A stretch of 64,000 bases of DNA, taken from NCBI GenBank assembly GCA_938074135.1, contig CALJFL010000038.1, positions 62,001 through 126,000 of the forward strand, in the 5' to 3' direction. The stretch comes from an uncultured Halieaceae bacterium (GTDB lineage Bacteria > Pseudomonadota > Gammaproteobacteria > Pseudomonadales > Halieaceae). Numbering within the stretch: the first letter of the stretch is position 1; every line of letters starts with the position of its first letter. The notes under the pieces were generated by a model. That model had not been told where the DNA came from. It saw only the letters and a list, made by a program, of their open reading frames with translations, and did no database searches. Shown here piece by piece: positions 8,165 to 17,743 of the stretch. The translations under genes were made by a program, and so were the position numbers.

Positions 8165-8692
8165 TTAATGATCTGTGGTCAGGTTGTCTGTCAGAAATTC
8201 GCTTTCACGCTGGGCAATTCTGGTTACGTAGGTGTTCGCAAATACGCCTGACAACGCCGCTACCATTCCCGCCATCGTGGGGATCGTAGCCTGCTGGACA
8301 CCTCCAGCCATTGACTTGGCATCACCGCCACCGGTGACAGCCATCACGTTAAACACTTCGATCATGCCCGTCACCGTGCCCAGCAGACCAAGCAAGGGGC
8401 AAAGTGCCACCAATGTCTTGATCACTGGCAGGTACTGGTTGATCTGCATACGTGCACGGGATATCAACATGGCGCGGATCTGGTGTGCTTCCCAGGATTT
8501 CCGCTCCGAACGAGACTCCCAACGACCGATCACTTCCGCAACATCTGACTTCCAGCCAAACTTGAAGTACCAGACACGTTCGAAGATCAGCATCCACATG
8601 ACGAAGAGCAGACCGGCGATGAGCCACAGCACATCGCCACCCTTATCCATGAATCCCAGAAGGACCTCAAACACACTACTTAGCCCTTGCAT
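8165..8692 (-). CDS. exbB: ExbB/TolQ proton channel subunit (ExbB2)
   Basis: A 175-aa MotA/TolQ/ExbB-family membrane protein. A first transmembrane helix lies at about residues 18-37 ('GGDVLWLIAGLLFVMWMLI'), and two more in the conserved C-terminal half that contains 'LVALCPLLGLLGTVTGMIEVF' and the 'MAGGVQQA' loop. The length matches ExbB2 rather than the longer classic ExbB. It starts one base after the TtpC-like stop codon, so the two are cotranslated. It forms the proton channel that energises TonB. Confidence 0.94.
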   Translation of the reverse strand: MQGLSSVFEVLLGFMDKGGDVLWLIAGLLFVMWMLIFERVWYFKFGWKSDVAEVIGRWESRSERKSWEAHQIRAMLISRARMQINQYLPVIKTLVALCPLLGLLGTVTGMIEVFNVMAVTGGGDAKSMAGGVQQATIPTMAGMVAALSGVFANTYVTRIAQRESEFLTDNLTTDH

Positions 8693-8693
8693 G

Positions 8694-10082
8694 TTACGAC
8701 CTCAGATTGGCTTCTGTGTGCTCTGCAATAATACCGGTTGTCTGCTCGTCGAGTACATGGATGATCCGCTGGGCACGGCCGTTCACAACCGTGTGCAACA
8801 GAACTGTCGGTATCGCCACCAACAGACCCAGTACGGTAGTGATCAGGGCGCCGGAAATACCGCCAGCCATTGCCTTGGGATCACCAGCACCGAAGATTGT
8901 GATCGCCTGGAAAGTGATAATCATACCGGTCACCGTACCAAGCAGTCCCATCAACGGCGCAACCGCAGCAATAATCTTGAGCAGGGTCAGGCCACTCTCC
9001 AACTTCGGCGTTTCGCGCAGAACACCTTCGGACAACTTGAGTTCAAGCGTCTCGGTATCCATGGTCGGGTTGTCCTCATGTATCTTGAGTACACGGCCAA
9101 GCGGATTGTTATCATTGGCCTTGTCGCTCTTCAGCTGTGCGCTGACCTTGCTGCCAACCAGCGTCAGTACAAGCATGCGATAAATCGCCAGGATGAAGGC
9201 AAAAATACCGACAGCCGTGATTGCATAGCCAATGTAACCGCCCTGATGCCAGCGCTCTTCCAGAGTCGGGGTATCAATAATCGCCGCCAGGAAGGAGCCG
9301 CCTGTTGGACCTGTGGGGTCAACACCAAAGCTGTTCAGGCCAGATGTGGCGGAAGCCAGATCAGCGGCCCAACCGGTATAGGGGCCACTAGGCTGGCGCG
9401 GTAGTTCACTGAGTGAGCCATTCTCAAAGCTCAGGTAGTTACCGTCCAGGTCAACGATGTTAAATGCACCAACACGGAGCACCTCGCGGGCTTCACGTTC
9501 TCCGGCGGGGGTCGCGACCTCAGTGCTGAACTTGGTAACAACACCGGTCTCGCGCACTTCACGCAACAATTCGTACCAGACACGCTCGATCTCTTCCACG
9601 CTAGGCAGCGTATCGGCACCACCCATCTTGGCGATCAGTTCCTTGAGGAAGACTTCGCGATCGGGGTACTGGGCAGAGGCCAGAGAGACCTCAATGTTTG
9701 ACGCGAGGTCGCCCGATGCCGAGGTAAGGTGACCAAACAATTCCGCCAGCGTACCCAGCTTTTCGCGAAGCTGTGCCTGCTTGGCAGAAATCAGTAGTTC
9801 GTTCTCCTCGAACTCGTTCTCAAGACGCTCACTGCGCTGCTCCTGACGGGTTCTTTCCTGCTCAGCCCTCTTGACGGCTGCCGCCTGGTTGGCCTTGTCC
9901 TTGGCGAAGCTGGCCTCGCGAGCACGGTTTTCCTTACTCTCGGCCACCTGGCCTTTCTTAACAAATTGCAGCAACTCGTCGAGTGAGGCTGCAGGCTGAT
10001 CAGCCGCAACCGCAAAGTTGGTAGAGATTGCAGCGACGCCCGCAAAGGCGAGCAATGAGACTTTAAAGCGTTTGATAAACAT
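8694..10082 (-). CDS. TtpC-like large MotA/TolQ/ExbB proton channel protein
   Basis: A 462-aa protein of the type called TtpC in Vibrio TonB2 systems. Order of parts: a signal-like N-terminus (about 1-26, 'NFAVAAD'), a long charged predicted coiled coil (about 45-115), a periplasmic region, a transmembrane helix near 285-305, then an ExbB-like channel module with 'VAPLMGLLGTVTGMI' and 'KAMAGGISGALITT'. Known TtpC proteins are needed for TonB2 function; here it would partner with the adjacent ExbB, ExbD and TonB. Its start overlaps the DUF3450 stop by one base (taATG). Confidence 0.9.
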   Translation of the reverse strand: MFIKRFKVSLLAFAGVAAISTNFAVAADQPAASLDELLQFVKKGQVAESKENRAREASFAKDKANQAAAVKRAEQERTRQEQRSERLENEFEENELLISAKQAQLREKLGTLAELFGHLTSASGDLASNIEVSLASAQYPDREVFLKELIAKMGGADTLPSVEEIERVWYELLREVRETGVVTKFSTEVATPAGEREAREVLRVGAFNIVDLDGNYLSFENGSLSELPRQPSGPYTGWAADLASATSGLNSFGVDPTGPTGGSFLAAIIDTPTLEERWHQGGYIGYAITAVGIFAFILAIYRMLVLTLVGSKVSAQLKSDKANDNNPLGRVLKIHEDNPTMDTETLELKLSEGVLRETPKLESGLTLLKIIAAVAPLMGLLGTVTGMIITFQAITIFGAGDPKAMAGGISGALITTVLGLLVAIPTVLLHTVVNGRAQRIIHVLDEQTTGIIAEHTEANLRS

Positions 10083-10867
10083 TAATTCGCCTCCGGCGCC
10101 GAAACTGGCATGCTCAACAATTCAATAGTGGCTTGTTTCTTGGCGATGCGAATCCCCTTACGGATTGCAGCATCGTATTGCCCGGAGGGTAGATCAACCC
10201 AGGCCCCCGCACTCTTGTCCCAGGCACCGGATATCGCACCATCGGTTGATTGGTACACAAGAGCGATACGACCTATCCGCAGGAAGTCGACGTCGCGCTG
10301 TGCGCCGGCAAGCTCGATGGTATCGCGGTAGGTTTCAATGCCTCGGCCATACTGGAGCTCGATATTGTAAGCCTCCAGGACCTGGCGAAACTTTTCTGCA
10401 ACGCTCACGTCTGCCCGATCCAGGTTGCCGCGGAGAAATGCAACACGCTGCATACGCTCATCCTTGTTGAACGGAACGTCCAACTCGATGAACTGTTCCA
10501 GGCCATCAATCATGCGAATGACCAGTGGCGTCATCTGCCGCTGAACAATCGTCACCTGCTCGATCGAGCCTTCGATATTGCCGATACGCGCCAGCTGGTT
10601 CTGAATCTGCCGCTCCAGCCGATCGTTATAAACGATCAGGCCGTCGACCTGCTTCATCACCGTTTTGTAATCACTGAGCAGGTCGCGCGTTTCATCAGCA
10701 AGACGATCGATCTTCGCCTGCGACTTGCGCGCTGCCGCGTTCTTGTCTTCTCCAACTTTCAAAATGGAGTCGAGGGTACTGGCCTGCACCACCGCTACCG
10801 TACCCACAAGGGTACCGGCAGAGATAAGCGCAGCGACGAAAACGTTCTTCAATCGATGCATAGTCAT
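10082..10867 (-). CDS. DUF3450 family periplasmic protein
   Basis: First gene of the TonB operon, 261 aa. It has a clear signal peptide (hydrophobic core 'VFVAALISAGTLVGTVAVV', probable cleavage after 'VQA') and then a long helical region with coiled-coil character (about 30-110). DUF3450 proteins are known as constant neighbours of TtpC/ExbB/ExbD clusters; their biochemical role is not established. The ATG at 10867 is chosen because 'aggaag' lies about 10 bases upstream; an ATG two codons later is also possible. Its charged coiled-coil region resembles that of the next protein, so the two may pair in the periplasm (inference). Confidence 0.87.
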   Translation of the reverse strand: MTMHRLKNVFVAALISAGTLVGTVAVVQASTLDSILKVGEDKNAAARKSQAKIDRLADETRDLLSDYKTVMKQVDGLIVYNDRLERQIQNQLARIGNIEGSIEQVTIVQRQMTPLVIRMIDGLEQFIELDVPFNKDERMQRVAFLRGNLDRADVSVAEKFRQVLEAYNIELQYGRGIETYRDTIELAGAQRDVDFLRIGRIALVYQSTDGAISGAWDKSAGAWVDLPSGQYDAAIRKGIRIAKKQATIELLSMPVSAPEAN

Positions 10868-11090
10868 GGGAATAGCACTTCCTATATCCAACAGAGTTAT
10901 TCTGAGCTTAAAAAGCGAGATGTGTACTTATTTATATAGAGTAAAAATCTGGGTCGGTAAACCAAGGCGAGCAATTTAACCCCAGAACTTTCCATAATTC
11001 AATGAACCGGGGCCTGGCGGCACCCCGAGACAGCCCAGTGTGTAGATTGGTGACAAGCCGCGCGGTGGTGGCCGATCAAGGTAACACTTA
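10868..11090 (-). promoter_or_regulatory. Promoter region of the TonB operon
   Basis: This 223-base spacer between folA and the TonB operon has no credible gene. Reading leftward, a TATAAA at 10936-10931 in an AT-rich patch could be the -10 element; no good -35 partner is visible. I see no clear Fur-type box, so iron control of this operon is not supported by the sequence. Confidence 0.3.
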
Positions 11091-11615
11091 CTACTCGGGC
11101 AGGGACCGGCGGGCCCCAGATTCGTAAACAACAAAGCTGTAGTCATAAGGGTTCGGCGGCACCGCGGCATGGCGCTCGCGGGCAATTTCATGCCACTGGC
11201 TCCAGTCTATAGCGGGCAAAAACGCATCGCCCTCCACCTCAGCATGCACCCGGGTCAGATACAGGCGCTGAGCCCGGGTCAGCGCCTCAGCGTAAATCTG
11301 CGCGCCGCCGATCACCATAAGCTCTTCTGCGCCATCGATAAGAGCGATACTTTCTGCCAGGGCCAGGGCATCAGGCAAGGAGCCCACAACACGCACCCCA
11401 TCGGGTTGGTAGTCCGGGTTTGTGCTGATGACAATGTTCGTACGGCCAGGCAGCGGCCGCCCGATCGACTCAAAGGTCTTGCGACCCATCAGTATGGGCT
11501 TGCCCAGAGTGAGCCGCTTGAAATGCTGCAGATCCTCCGACAAGTGCCAGGGCAAAGCATTATTGCGGCCAATGACGCCGTTTTCGGCAGCTGCCACGAT
11601 AATCGATAGCCGCAT
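11091..11615 (-). CDS. folA: Dihydrofolate reductase
   Basis: Reduces dihydrofolate to tetrahydrofolate with NADPH. The 174-aa length is typical of the chromosomal enzyme. Motifs are 'AENGVIGRNNALPWHL' (residues 10-25) with catalytic Asp28, 'ILMGRKTFESIGRPLPGR' (41-58) and 'MVIGGAQIYAEAL'. The open frame runs upstream over thyA, but the ATG at 11615 is where homology begins. It lies 34 bases downstream of thyA, whose product makes the dihydrofolate it recycles. Confidence 0.97.
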   Translation of the reverse strand: MRLSIIVAAAENGVIGRNNALPWHLSEDLQHFKRLTLGKPILMGRKTFESIGRPLPGRTNIVISTNPDYQPDGVRVVGSLPDALALAESIALIDGAEELMVIGGAQIYAEALTRAQRLYLTRVHAEVEGDAFLPAIDWSQWHEIARERHAAVPPNPYDYSFVVYESGARRSLPE

Positions 11616-11649
11616 CAGGCCTTGCTCCAACGCCGGTTGGTCATCGACG

Positions 11650-12483
11650 CTACACCGCCACCGGCGCGGCGATATGCGCATGGGGCTGGTAATCCAGCAA
11701 CTCGAAATCCTCGAAGCGATAGTCGTAGATGCTATCGGGCTTGCGCAGGATGTTGAGTGTGGGCAGCGGCCGCGGCTCACGGCCCAGTTGCTCGCGCACC
11801 TGTTCGAGGTGGTTACTGTAAATGTGGGAGTCACCAGTAGTAATGATTATTTCGCCGGGTACCAACCCGGTCTGCTGCGCCAGCATCATGGTGAGCGCCG
11901 CGAGGCTGGCCGTGTTGTAGGGCAGGCCGAGGAAGGTGTCACTGGAGCGGATGTAAAGCTGCGCCGACAGGCGTCCGTCGGCGACATAAAACTGATACAG
12001 CAGATGGCAAGGCGGCAGGGCCATGCGGCCCGCTTTCACATTATCGGCTGGGCTGACTTTTTCGTCTGGCAGGTATTCCACATTCCAGCCGTGAAACAGA
12101 ATGCGCCTGCTGTCCGGATTGTTGCGCAGGCAATCAACCACATAGTCGATCTGGTTGATACTGCCGCCATCGCGGGTCGGCCAGGCCGTCCACTGGGCCC
12201 CGTACAGAGGCCCCAGGTCCCCCTCTTCCGTAGCCCACTCATCCCAGATACTCACGCCGTTCTCTTTTAACCACGCGGTATTGGTGCCGCCATTAAGGAA
12301 CCAGATGAGCTCGTTGATGATGCTCTTCAGGTGCAGCTTCTTGGTGGTCAACAGGGGAAAACCATCGGCCAGGTCATGGCGGTACTGGCGACCAAACACC
12401 GACACAGTGCCTGTGCCGGTGCGATCACCTTTGCGAGTGCCGTTGTCGAGAATATCCTGCAGGAGGTCCAGGTACTGTTTCAT
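11650..12483 (-). CDS. thyA: Thymidylate synthase
   Basis: Converts dUMP and 5,10-methylene-THF to dTMP and dihydrofolate. The 277-aa protein shows the phosphate-binding 'RTGTGT' (residues 21-26), the nucleophile Cys159 in '[11 protein letters not shown]', '[12 protein letters not shown]' and the C-terminal '[10 protein letters not shown]'. The segment before the catalytic Cys ('[13 protein letters not shown]', about 128-140) departs from the common E. coli wording but matches a known ThyA subgroup with a small insert. It lies between lgt and folA, the same order as in pseudomonads. Confidence 0.97.
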   Translation of the reverse strand: MKQYLDLLQDILDNGTRKGDRTGTGTVSVFGRQYRHDLADGFPLLTTKKLHLKSIINELIWFLNGGTNTAWLKENGVSIWDEWATEEGDLGPLYGAQWTAWPTRDGGSINQIDYVVDCLRNNPDSRRILFHGWNVEYLPDEKVSPADNVKAGRMALPPCHLLYQFYVADGRLSAQLYIRSSDTFLGLPYNTASLAALTMMLAQQTGLVPGEIIITTGDSHIYSNHLEQVREQLGREPRPLPTLNILRKPDSIYDYRFEDFELLDYQPHAHIAAPVAV

Positions 12484-12508
12484 TTTTTTACATCCAACTC
12501 TTTCTTAT

Positions 12509-13306
12509 TCAACCGGCAGCCGACCGGCTGCCTCGATAGGCAAAAAACAACAGGTACAGCCCGATCGCGATCATTGGCAGGCACAGCAGCTGCCCACGGG
12601 TCATCCAACCCAGCGCCTGAAAGCCAAGATGCGCATCCGGCTCGCGAAAAAACTCGGCAATAAAGCGCAGGCAACCATAGCCCACCGCAAACAGACCGGC
12701 TGTTGCCCAGGTCGGCCTGGGGCGAGAGCTAAAGACATACACGATGGCAAACAACAACATGCCTTCGAGGGCGAACTGGTACAGCTGGGAGGGATGTCGG
12801 GCCAATTGCAGTGGATCCCGGGGAAAGATCATCGCCCAGGGCACATCGGTGGGACGCCCCCACAGCTCCTGACCAATAAAATTACCCAGCCGGCCGAGCG
12901 CCAGGCCCACGGGTGCCAGCGGTGCAATAAAATCAAGCAGTGAACCAATCGCGATACGGTGCCGGCGGGCAAACAGCCACATGGCAACAATCACCCCCAG
13001 GAATCCGCCGTGAAAGGACATGCCGCCCTGCCAGACTCGCAACAGCCACGTGGGGTCTTCCGCCAATCGGTCGCCGCCGTAAAACAGCGCATAGCCCAGC
13101 CGACCGCCCAGAACGATACCCAGGGCGGCGTAAAAGATAAGGTCGTCTACCTGCTCACGCTGCAACACCGAGCCGGGGCGTCGGGTCTGGCGCACCGCCA
13201 ACCACCAGGCGAAGGCCAGGCCAGCCAGGTAGGTCAGTCCATACCAGTGGACCGTAACCGGGCCAAGGGCAAAAGCGACCGGGTCAATTTCAGGATAGGC
13301 CAGCAT
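12509..13306 (-). CDS. lgt: Prolipoprotein diacylglyceryl transferase
   Basis: Transfers a diacylglyceryl group from phosphatidylglycerol to the lipobox cysteine of prolipoproteins in the inner membrane. The 265-aa protein has several transmembrane helices, the 'HGGFLG' segment (about 96-101) and the Lgt signature 'GRLGNFIGQELWGRPTDVPW' (about 138-157) with its essential arginine. It is 25 bases upstream of thyA on the same strand. It diverges from the NRDE gene. Confidence 0.97.
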   Translation of the reverse strand: MLAYPEIDPVAFALGPVTVHWYGLTYLAGLAFAWWLAVRQTRRPGSVLQREQVDDLIFYAALGIVLGGRLGYALFYGGDRLAEDPTWLLRVWQGGMSFHGGFLGVIVAMWLFARRHRIAIGSLLDFIAPLAPVGLALGRLGNFIGQELWGRPTDVPWAMIFPRDPLQLARHPSQLYQFALEGMLLFAIVYVFSSRPRPTWATAGLFAVGYGCLRFIAEFFREPDAHLGFQALGWMTRGQLLCLPMIAIGLYLLFFAYRGSRSAAG

Positions 13307-13416
13307 TGATGATCTTCAGTTCCGGTATCAGGGCACGCCTTCAGCGCGGTCGGGATGCAAAACCGCTATTATCATGCAGCACGATAGTATTCACAATTAA
13401 CGATTGGAAATAGCCC

Positions 13417-14199
13417 ATGTGCCTGATCATACTGGCCCATCAATTTCGCCAGGGACAGCCTTTGGTCGTCGCCGCCAACCGGGATGAGTTTTTTGCCCGC
13501 CCCACGGCCCCGGCACGTTTCTGGCCAGACCACCCGAGCGTACTGGCCGGCCAGGACCTCGAACTGGGCGGCACCTGGCTGGGCATTACCCGCGGCGGCC
13601 GATTTGCGGCCATCACCAACTGCAGGGATCCCGCTCGCACCCTGCCGGCACCGCGCTCACGTGGCGAGCTAACCCTGGACTTTCTGGCCGGCAGCGACAG
13701 TCCGCAAGCCTATCTGCAGACGGTGGCAGCCCGAGCCGACGCCTATGCTGGCTTCAACCTGCTGGTCGCAGACAAGCACAGCCTCTGGTACTTCGGCAAT
13801 CAGGAAGGCGCTACTGCAAAGGCCCCGAGGGCCTTACCCCCCGGCCTTTACGGGCTGAGCAATGCATCGCTGGATACCCCGTGGCCAAAAGTGGAACTGG
13901 GCAAGTCTCGCCTGCACGAACTGCATGACAGGTCGCCTGATCACAAATCTCTGCTGGCAGCGGTCAACGACCGCCAGTTGGCCTCGCCGGAGGCCTTGCA
14001 CAGGCAGGGGCTGACCGGGGAAATGGATCAGGCGTTGTCGGCCCAGTTTATCCAGGCCGGACACTACGGCACCCGCTGCAGCACCACGCTATGGATAGAC
14101 GAAGGAGGAACAATAAACTGGCGGGAAACCAGCTACGACGAAACAGGCTCGATAACGGGGACGGTGAACGAGGTGTTCGACCAAGATCCGTCGGCTTAA
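13417..14199 (+). CDS. NRDE (TANGO2-like) family protein
   Basis: A 260-aa protein named after its N-terminal signature, seen here as 'AANRDEFFARPTAPA' (residues 19-33). Like the family it begins with Met-Cys-Leu, which would expose a Cys2 after Met removal, as in N-terminal nucleophile hydrolases. Homologues include eukaryotic TANGO2, implicated in haem or lipid handling, but the bacterial role is not settled. It is a single gene between divergent lgt and convergent ptsP; its TAA stop interlocks with the ptsP stop in the sequence ttaa. Confidence 0.88.
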   Translation: MCLIILAHQFRQGQPLVVAANRDEFFARPTAPARFWPDHPSVLAGQDLELGGTWLGITRGGRFAAITNCRDPARTLPAPRSRGELTLDFLAGSDSPQAYLQTVAARADAYAGFNLLVADKHSLWYFGNQEGATAKAPRALPPGLYGLSNASLDTPWPKVELGKSRLHELHDRSPDHKSLLAAVNDRQLASPEALHRQGLTGEMDQALSAQFIQAGHYGTRCSTTLWIDEGGTINWRETSYDETGSITGTVNEVFDQDPSA

Positions 14200-16466
14200 C
14201 TGACCGGGCTATGGATAAATTGTTGCAGGCCGCGCTGGCTCAGGTCCTGCTCCAGCAACTTCTGTATCGCATGGGAGTCGTCCAGGCCCATAACCTGCTC
14301 GAGTAACTTGCTGGCATCATCACGCGTTATCGCCCGCAAAGCCTTCTTGACCCGGGGCAGACTGGTGGCATTCATCGACAACACGTCGTAATCCATGGCC
14401 ATCAGCAGGACGGCGGCCAGGGGATCACCGGCCAGTTCGCCGCAGATGCTCACGGCTGTATCTTCGGCCCTCGCCGCACTGGCCACTGCGGCCAAGGCCT
14501 GCAGCACCGCCGGGTGATAGGCGTGATAGAGATCGGCCACCCGCGCATTGTTACGATCGACAGCCAGCAGGTACTGGGTCAGGTCATTACTGCCCACAGA
14601 CAGAAAATCGACGCGTCGGGCCAGAGCTCTGGCCTGATAGACCGCTGCCGGCACCTCCACCATCACCCCGATAGGTGGTAATTCGGTGGCGATGCCCTCT
14701 TGCTGAATCTCCCTGTGACTGCGCTTGATCAGCTCTATGGCCTCGTCAACTTCGGCGACATTGCTGATCATGGGCAGCATTATCCGCAGGTTGTCCAGGC
14801 CGGCGTTAGCCTTGAGCATGGCGCGGACCTGGGACAGGAAAATTTCGGGGTGATCAAGAGTGACGCGTATCCCGCGCCAACCGAGGAAGGGGTTGTCCTC
14901 CTCGATCGGGAAGTATGGCAGCGCCTTATCACCGCCGATATCCAGCGTCCGCATGGTGACCGGCCGAGGCGCAAATGCCTCCAGCTGGTTGCGGTAAATC
15001 TGCCGCTGTTCTTCCTCACTGGGAAACCGCTCTCGTAACAGAAACGGAATCTCAGTACGGTAAAGCCCCACCCCTTCAGCACCTTGTTCCAGCGAGCGAG
15101 TGACGTCGGCCATGAGGCCTGTGTTCACCCACAGTGGCAATCGATAGCCATCCAGGGTCTCGCAGGGCAAGTCGCGCAGGGATTCCAGGTCACGGGTAAT
15201 CGCCAGGTCCTGATCAACCAACTCCAGGAAGCGCTCCCTGATTTCCGGCAACGGATTTAGATGAACAACGCCGTTATAGCCATCGACCACCAACTCCAGA
15301 TCCTGCAGGCGCGTGTAGGGCAAATCCACCGCCCCCATCACCGTCGGCACACCCATTGCGCGCGCCAGGATAGCAACATGGGAGTTGCCAGAGCCGCGCA
15401 CTGATATGAGGCCAGCCAGCTTTTCGCGCGGTATTTCTCCCAGCGCGGAAGCGGTAAGTTCCTCCCCAACCAGAATGGTCTTGGCGGGATAACTGCGCAC
15501 TTCTTTTTCATCGGCCTGCAGATAAGCCAGGACCCGGGTACCCAGGTCCTTGACGTCAACGGCACGCTCGCGAAGGTAGCTGTGCTCCATCCGCTCGAAA
15601 TGCCGGATGTGTTCGATCATCACCTCGCTCAGTGCACCCTGGGCCCAGTTCCCGGCCTTGATGCGGGAGGCCACTTCCCCGCCTATGGTCGAGTCATCAA
15701 GAATCCCGAGATACACATCGAACAGGGCATGGTCTTCACTACTCAGCTCGTCGAGCAAATTCTCCGAAACCTTACGAATATCGTGCCGGACTTTCTCCAG
15801 GGCCTGCTTGAACGCACGCAGCTCCCCCCGCCTGTCCTCGACGATTTTGCGTGGCACGGCATACATGTCGGCCACTGGCGAGACCACTACTGCCTCGCCA
15901 ATACCGATTCCCGGGGCACCGGCGATACCACTGACCTTCGCCGCCGTTCCGGGACCGCCGCCGGCAAGTTCCGCGCCAATGGCGCCCGTGACCCGTGCGT
16001 GGGCAATAACCCCGGCCAACTGGGCTGACAGCGTGACCAGGAAAGCCTCTTCGCTCTCGTCGAAGCGGCGGCGCTCCTTTTGCTGGATCACCAAAACACC
16101 GAGCACATCCCTTTGGTGAATGATGGGGACGCCCAGGAAGGCATGGAAGGGCTCCTCGCCGATACCGGGCAGGAACTGAAAACTGGGGTGTGATTCGGCG
16201 TTCTCGAGGTTGACCGGTTCTTCTCTCTCGGCAACCAGGCCCACGAGACCCTGACCCGGCGCCAGGCTGGCGACACCCACCTGCTCGACATTAAGTCCCT
16301 GAGTAGCACAAAAAACCAGCTTCTCGCCGCCGGGCTCAACCATGTAAACACTGCAGACCTCGGTACCCATGGCAACCCGAACCCGCTCCACAATAATATC
16401 CAGCGCCTCGTCGAGGCTCTCGGCAGCGTTGACTTCCTGAATGATATTACGCAGGACTTCCAGCAT
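14196..16466 (-). CDS. ptsP: PTS(Ntr) enzyme I, phosphoenolpyruvate-protein phosphotransferase
   Basis: First kinase of the nitrogen-related phosphotransferase system: it autophosphorylates with PEP and passes phosphate to NPr. The 756-aa protein has an N-terminal GAF domain (about 15-160), a swivelling phospho-His domain with His363 in 'SGNSHVAILARA' and a PEP-binding TIM barrel with 'GLYRTEIPFL' (467-476) and catalytic Cys675 in 'ICGELAGDP'. The GAF domain distinguishes it from sugar-PTS enzyme I. The ATG at 16466 is placed by the family N-terminus 'MLEVLRNIIQEVN', five bases after the rppH stop. The rppH-ptsP pairing is conserved in gammaproteobacteria. Confidence 0.97.
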   Translation of the reverse strand: MLEVLRNIIQEVNAAESLDEALDIIVERVRVAMGTEVCSVYMVEPGGEKLVFCATQGLNVEQVGVASLAPGQGLVGLVAEREEPVNLENAESHPSFQFLPGIGEEPFHAFLGVPIIHQRDVLGVLVIQQKERRRFDESEEAFLVTLSAQLAGVIAHARVTGAIGAELAGGGPGTAAKVSGIAGAPGIGIGEAVVVSPVADMYAVPRKIVEDRRGELRAFKQALEKVRHDIRKVSENLLDELSSEDHALFDVYLGILDDSTIGGEVASRIKAGNWAQGALSEVMIEHIRHFERMEHSYLRERAVDVKDLGTRVLAYLQADEKEVRSYPAKTILVGEELTASALGEIPREKLAGLISVRGSGNSHVAILARAMGVPTVMGAVDLPYTRLQDLELVVDGYNGVVHLNPLPEIRERFLELVDQDLAITRDLESLRDLPCETLDGYRLPLWVNTGLMADVTRSLEQGAEGVGLYRTEIPFLLRERFPSEEEQRQIYRNQLEAFAPRPVTMRTLDIGGDKALPYFPIEEDNPFLGWRGIRVTLDHPEIFLSQVRAMLKANAGLDNLRIMLPMISNVAEVDEAIELIKRSHREIQQEGIATELPPIGVMVEVPAAVYQARALARRVDFLSVGSNDLTQYLLAVDRNNARVADLYHAYHPAVLQALAAVASAARAEDTAVSICGELAGDPLAAVLLMAMDYDVLSMNATSLPRVKKALRAITRDDASKLLEQVMGLDDSHAIQKLLEQDLSQRGLQQFIHSPVS

Positions 16467-16471
16467 GGCGG

Positions 16472-16972
16472 CTAATCTCCCGCCAGCTGTGCGGTATGAC
16501 GGCCCAGGGGCTGGGCCAGCTCTTTCATGGCGCGCCGATAGACTTCGCGTTTGAACGAAACGACCTGGTTGAGCGGGTACCAGTAGCTGACCCACTGCCA
16601 GTGGTCGAACTCAGGCTTTTGATTGGCATCAAGCCGAACATCTGCGTCGTTGGCCAGCAGGCGCAGCAAATACCATTTCTGTTTCTGGCCGATGCACACT
16701 GGGCTCTGGCCCTTGCGGATAAAGCGCTTGGGCAGCCGATAACGCAACCAGCCCTTGGTCGCTGCCAATACCTCGACGGCATCGCTGGTCAGGCCAACCT
16801 CTTCTTCCAGTTCGCGGTACAGGGCCTCTTCCGGGGATTCACCATGGTTGATACCGCCCTGGGGAAACTGCCAGGCATCTTTACCGCCCACGCGGCGGGC
16901 CCACAACAGCTGTCCGTGGTCGTTGGCAACAATTATTCCGACGTTGGGTCTGAAGCCTTCTGAATCAATCAA
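16472..16972 (-). CDS. rppH: RNA pyrophosphohydrolase
   Basis: Nudix hydrolase that removes pyrophosphate from the 5' end of transcripts and so triggers mRNA decay. The 166-aa protein starts '[15 protein letters not shown]', nearly the E. coli N-terminus, which fixes the TTG start at 16972. The Nudix box runs from '[16 protein letters not shown]' into 'LEEEVGL' (about residues 38-60). It lies just upstream of ptsP and is probably cotranscribed. No strong Shine-Dalgarno is visible, which together with TTG suggests modest translation. Confidence 0.95.
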   Translation of the reverse strand: MIDSEGFRPNVGIIVANDHGQLLWARRVGGKDAWQFPQGGINHGESPEEALYRELEEEVGLTSDAVEVLAATKGWLRYRLPKRFIRKGQSPVCIGQKQKWYLLRLLANDADVRLDANQKPEFDHWQWVSYWYPLNQVVSFKREVYRRAMKELAQPLGRHTAQLAGD

Positions 16973-17089
16973 TTTGTCGGGCCGTTCATTAACAAGACTG
17001 GCTATTGTTCCACACTTTGGAGGGCCTGAGAAATTTACTCGGCAAAGGCCGCAGGCTATGCTGACCGGCCACTATGGCGGGCGAGACCG

Positions 17090-17743
17090 ATGACCCTGGC
17101 GATTTTTGATCTGGACAACACCCTTATTGGCGGTGACAGCGACAACCTCTGGGGACAGTTTGTCTGCGATCGCGGGTTGGTCGATGCCGAGGATTTTGCA
17201 GCCCGTAACGACCAGTTCTACCGCGACTACCAGGCGGGAACACTGGATATCGACGCCTACCTGCGCTTCGCTCTGTCGCCTCTGGTTGGCCAGCCGCGAG
17301 AGGTAATCGATGGCTGGCACCGTGACTTCATGGCGACGGTTATCGAACCGATCCTGCTACCAGCGGCTGCTGCGCTGATTGACCGGCATCGGCGCGAGGG
17401 CCACCACCTGCTGATCATCACGGCAACCAACGAGTTCATTACGCGACCCATCGCCCTGCGCCTGGGTATCACCGACCTGATTGCCTGCGAGGGTGAAATC
17501 GTCGATGGCCGCTACACCGGGGAACCCCGGGGCGTACCCTCCTATGCCTACGGCAAGGTCACGCGCTTGCAAGGCTGGCTGGCGGAGCACAACAAGTCCA
17601 TCGATGGCGCCTGGTTCTACAGTGATTCCCACAATGACCTGCCGCTGCTGGAGCGGGTCACCCACCCGGTGGCGGTAGACCCGGACGACAAACTCCGTGC
17701 ACAGGCGGAGCAAAGGGGCTGGAAAATTATGTCGCTGAGGTAA
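17090..17743 (+). CDS. HAD-superfamily phosphatase, SerB-like (subfamily IB)
   Basis: A 217-aa HAD hydrolase with nucleophile Asp7 and acid Asp9 in 'FDLDNTLIGGDSD', a helical cap, a conserved Thr in 'IITATNEF' and a late 'YSDSHNDLPLLE' acidic motif. This wording matches the HAD-IB group related to phosphoserine phosphatase; some members have been described as histidinol-phosphatase-like. Its place next to rppH-ptsP is conserved in pseudomonads. The substrate is not determined by sequence. The last 17 bases overlap the convergent rlmI gene. Confidence 0.88.
   Translation: MTLAIFDLDNTLIGGDSDNLWGQFVCDRGLVDAEDFAARNDQFYRDYQAGTLDIDAYLRFALSPLVGQPREVIDGWHRDFMATVIEPILLPAAAALIDRHRREGHHLLIITATNEFITRPIALRLGITDLIACEGEIVDGRYTGEPRGVPSYAYGKVTRLQGWLAEHNKSIDGAWFYSDSHNDLPLLERVTHPVAVDPDDKLRAQAEQRGWKIMSLR

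Noticed and set aside
8232..9404. 390-aa ORF antisense to exbB and the TtpC-like gene
   Set aside because: It is a shadow of strongly conserved membrane-protein genes; the translation is low-complexity with no known motif.
10868..11090. Fur box upstream of the TonB operon
   Set aside because: The AT-rich patch does not show the expected GATAAT-type repeats well enough to call a site.
11422..12270. 282-aa ORF antisense to folA and thyA
   Set aside because: It is a long open frame caused by GC-rich codons on the other strand; the two enzymes beneath it are certain.
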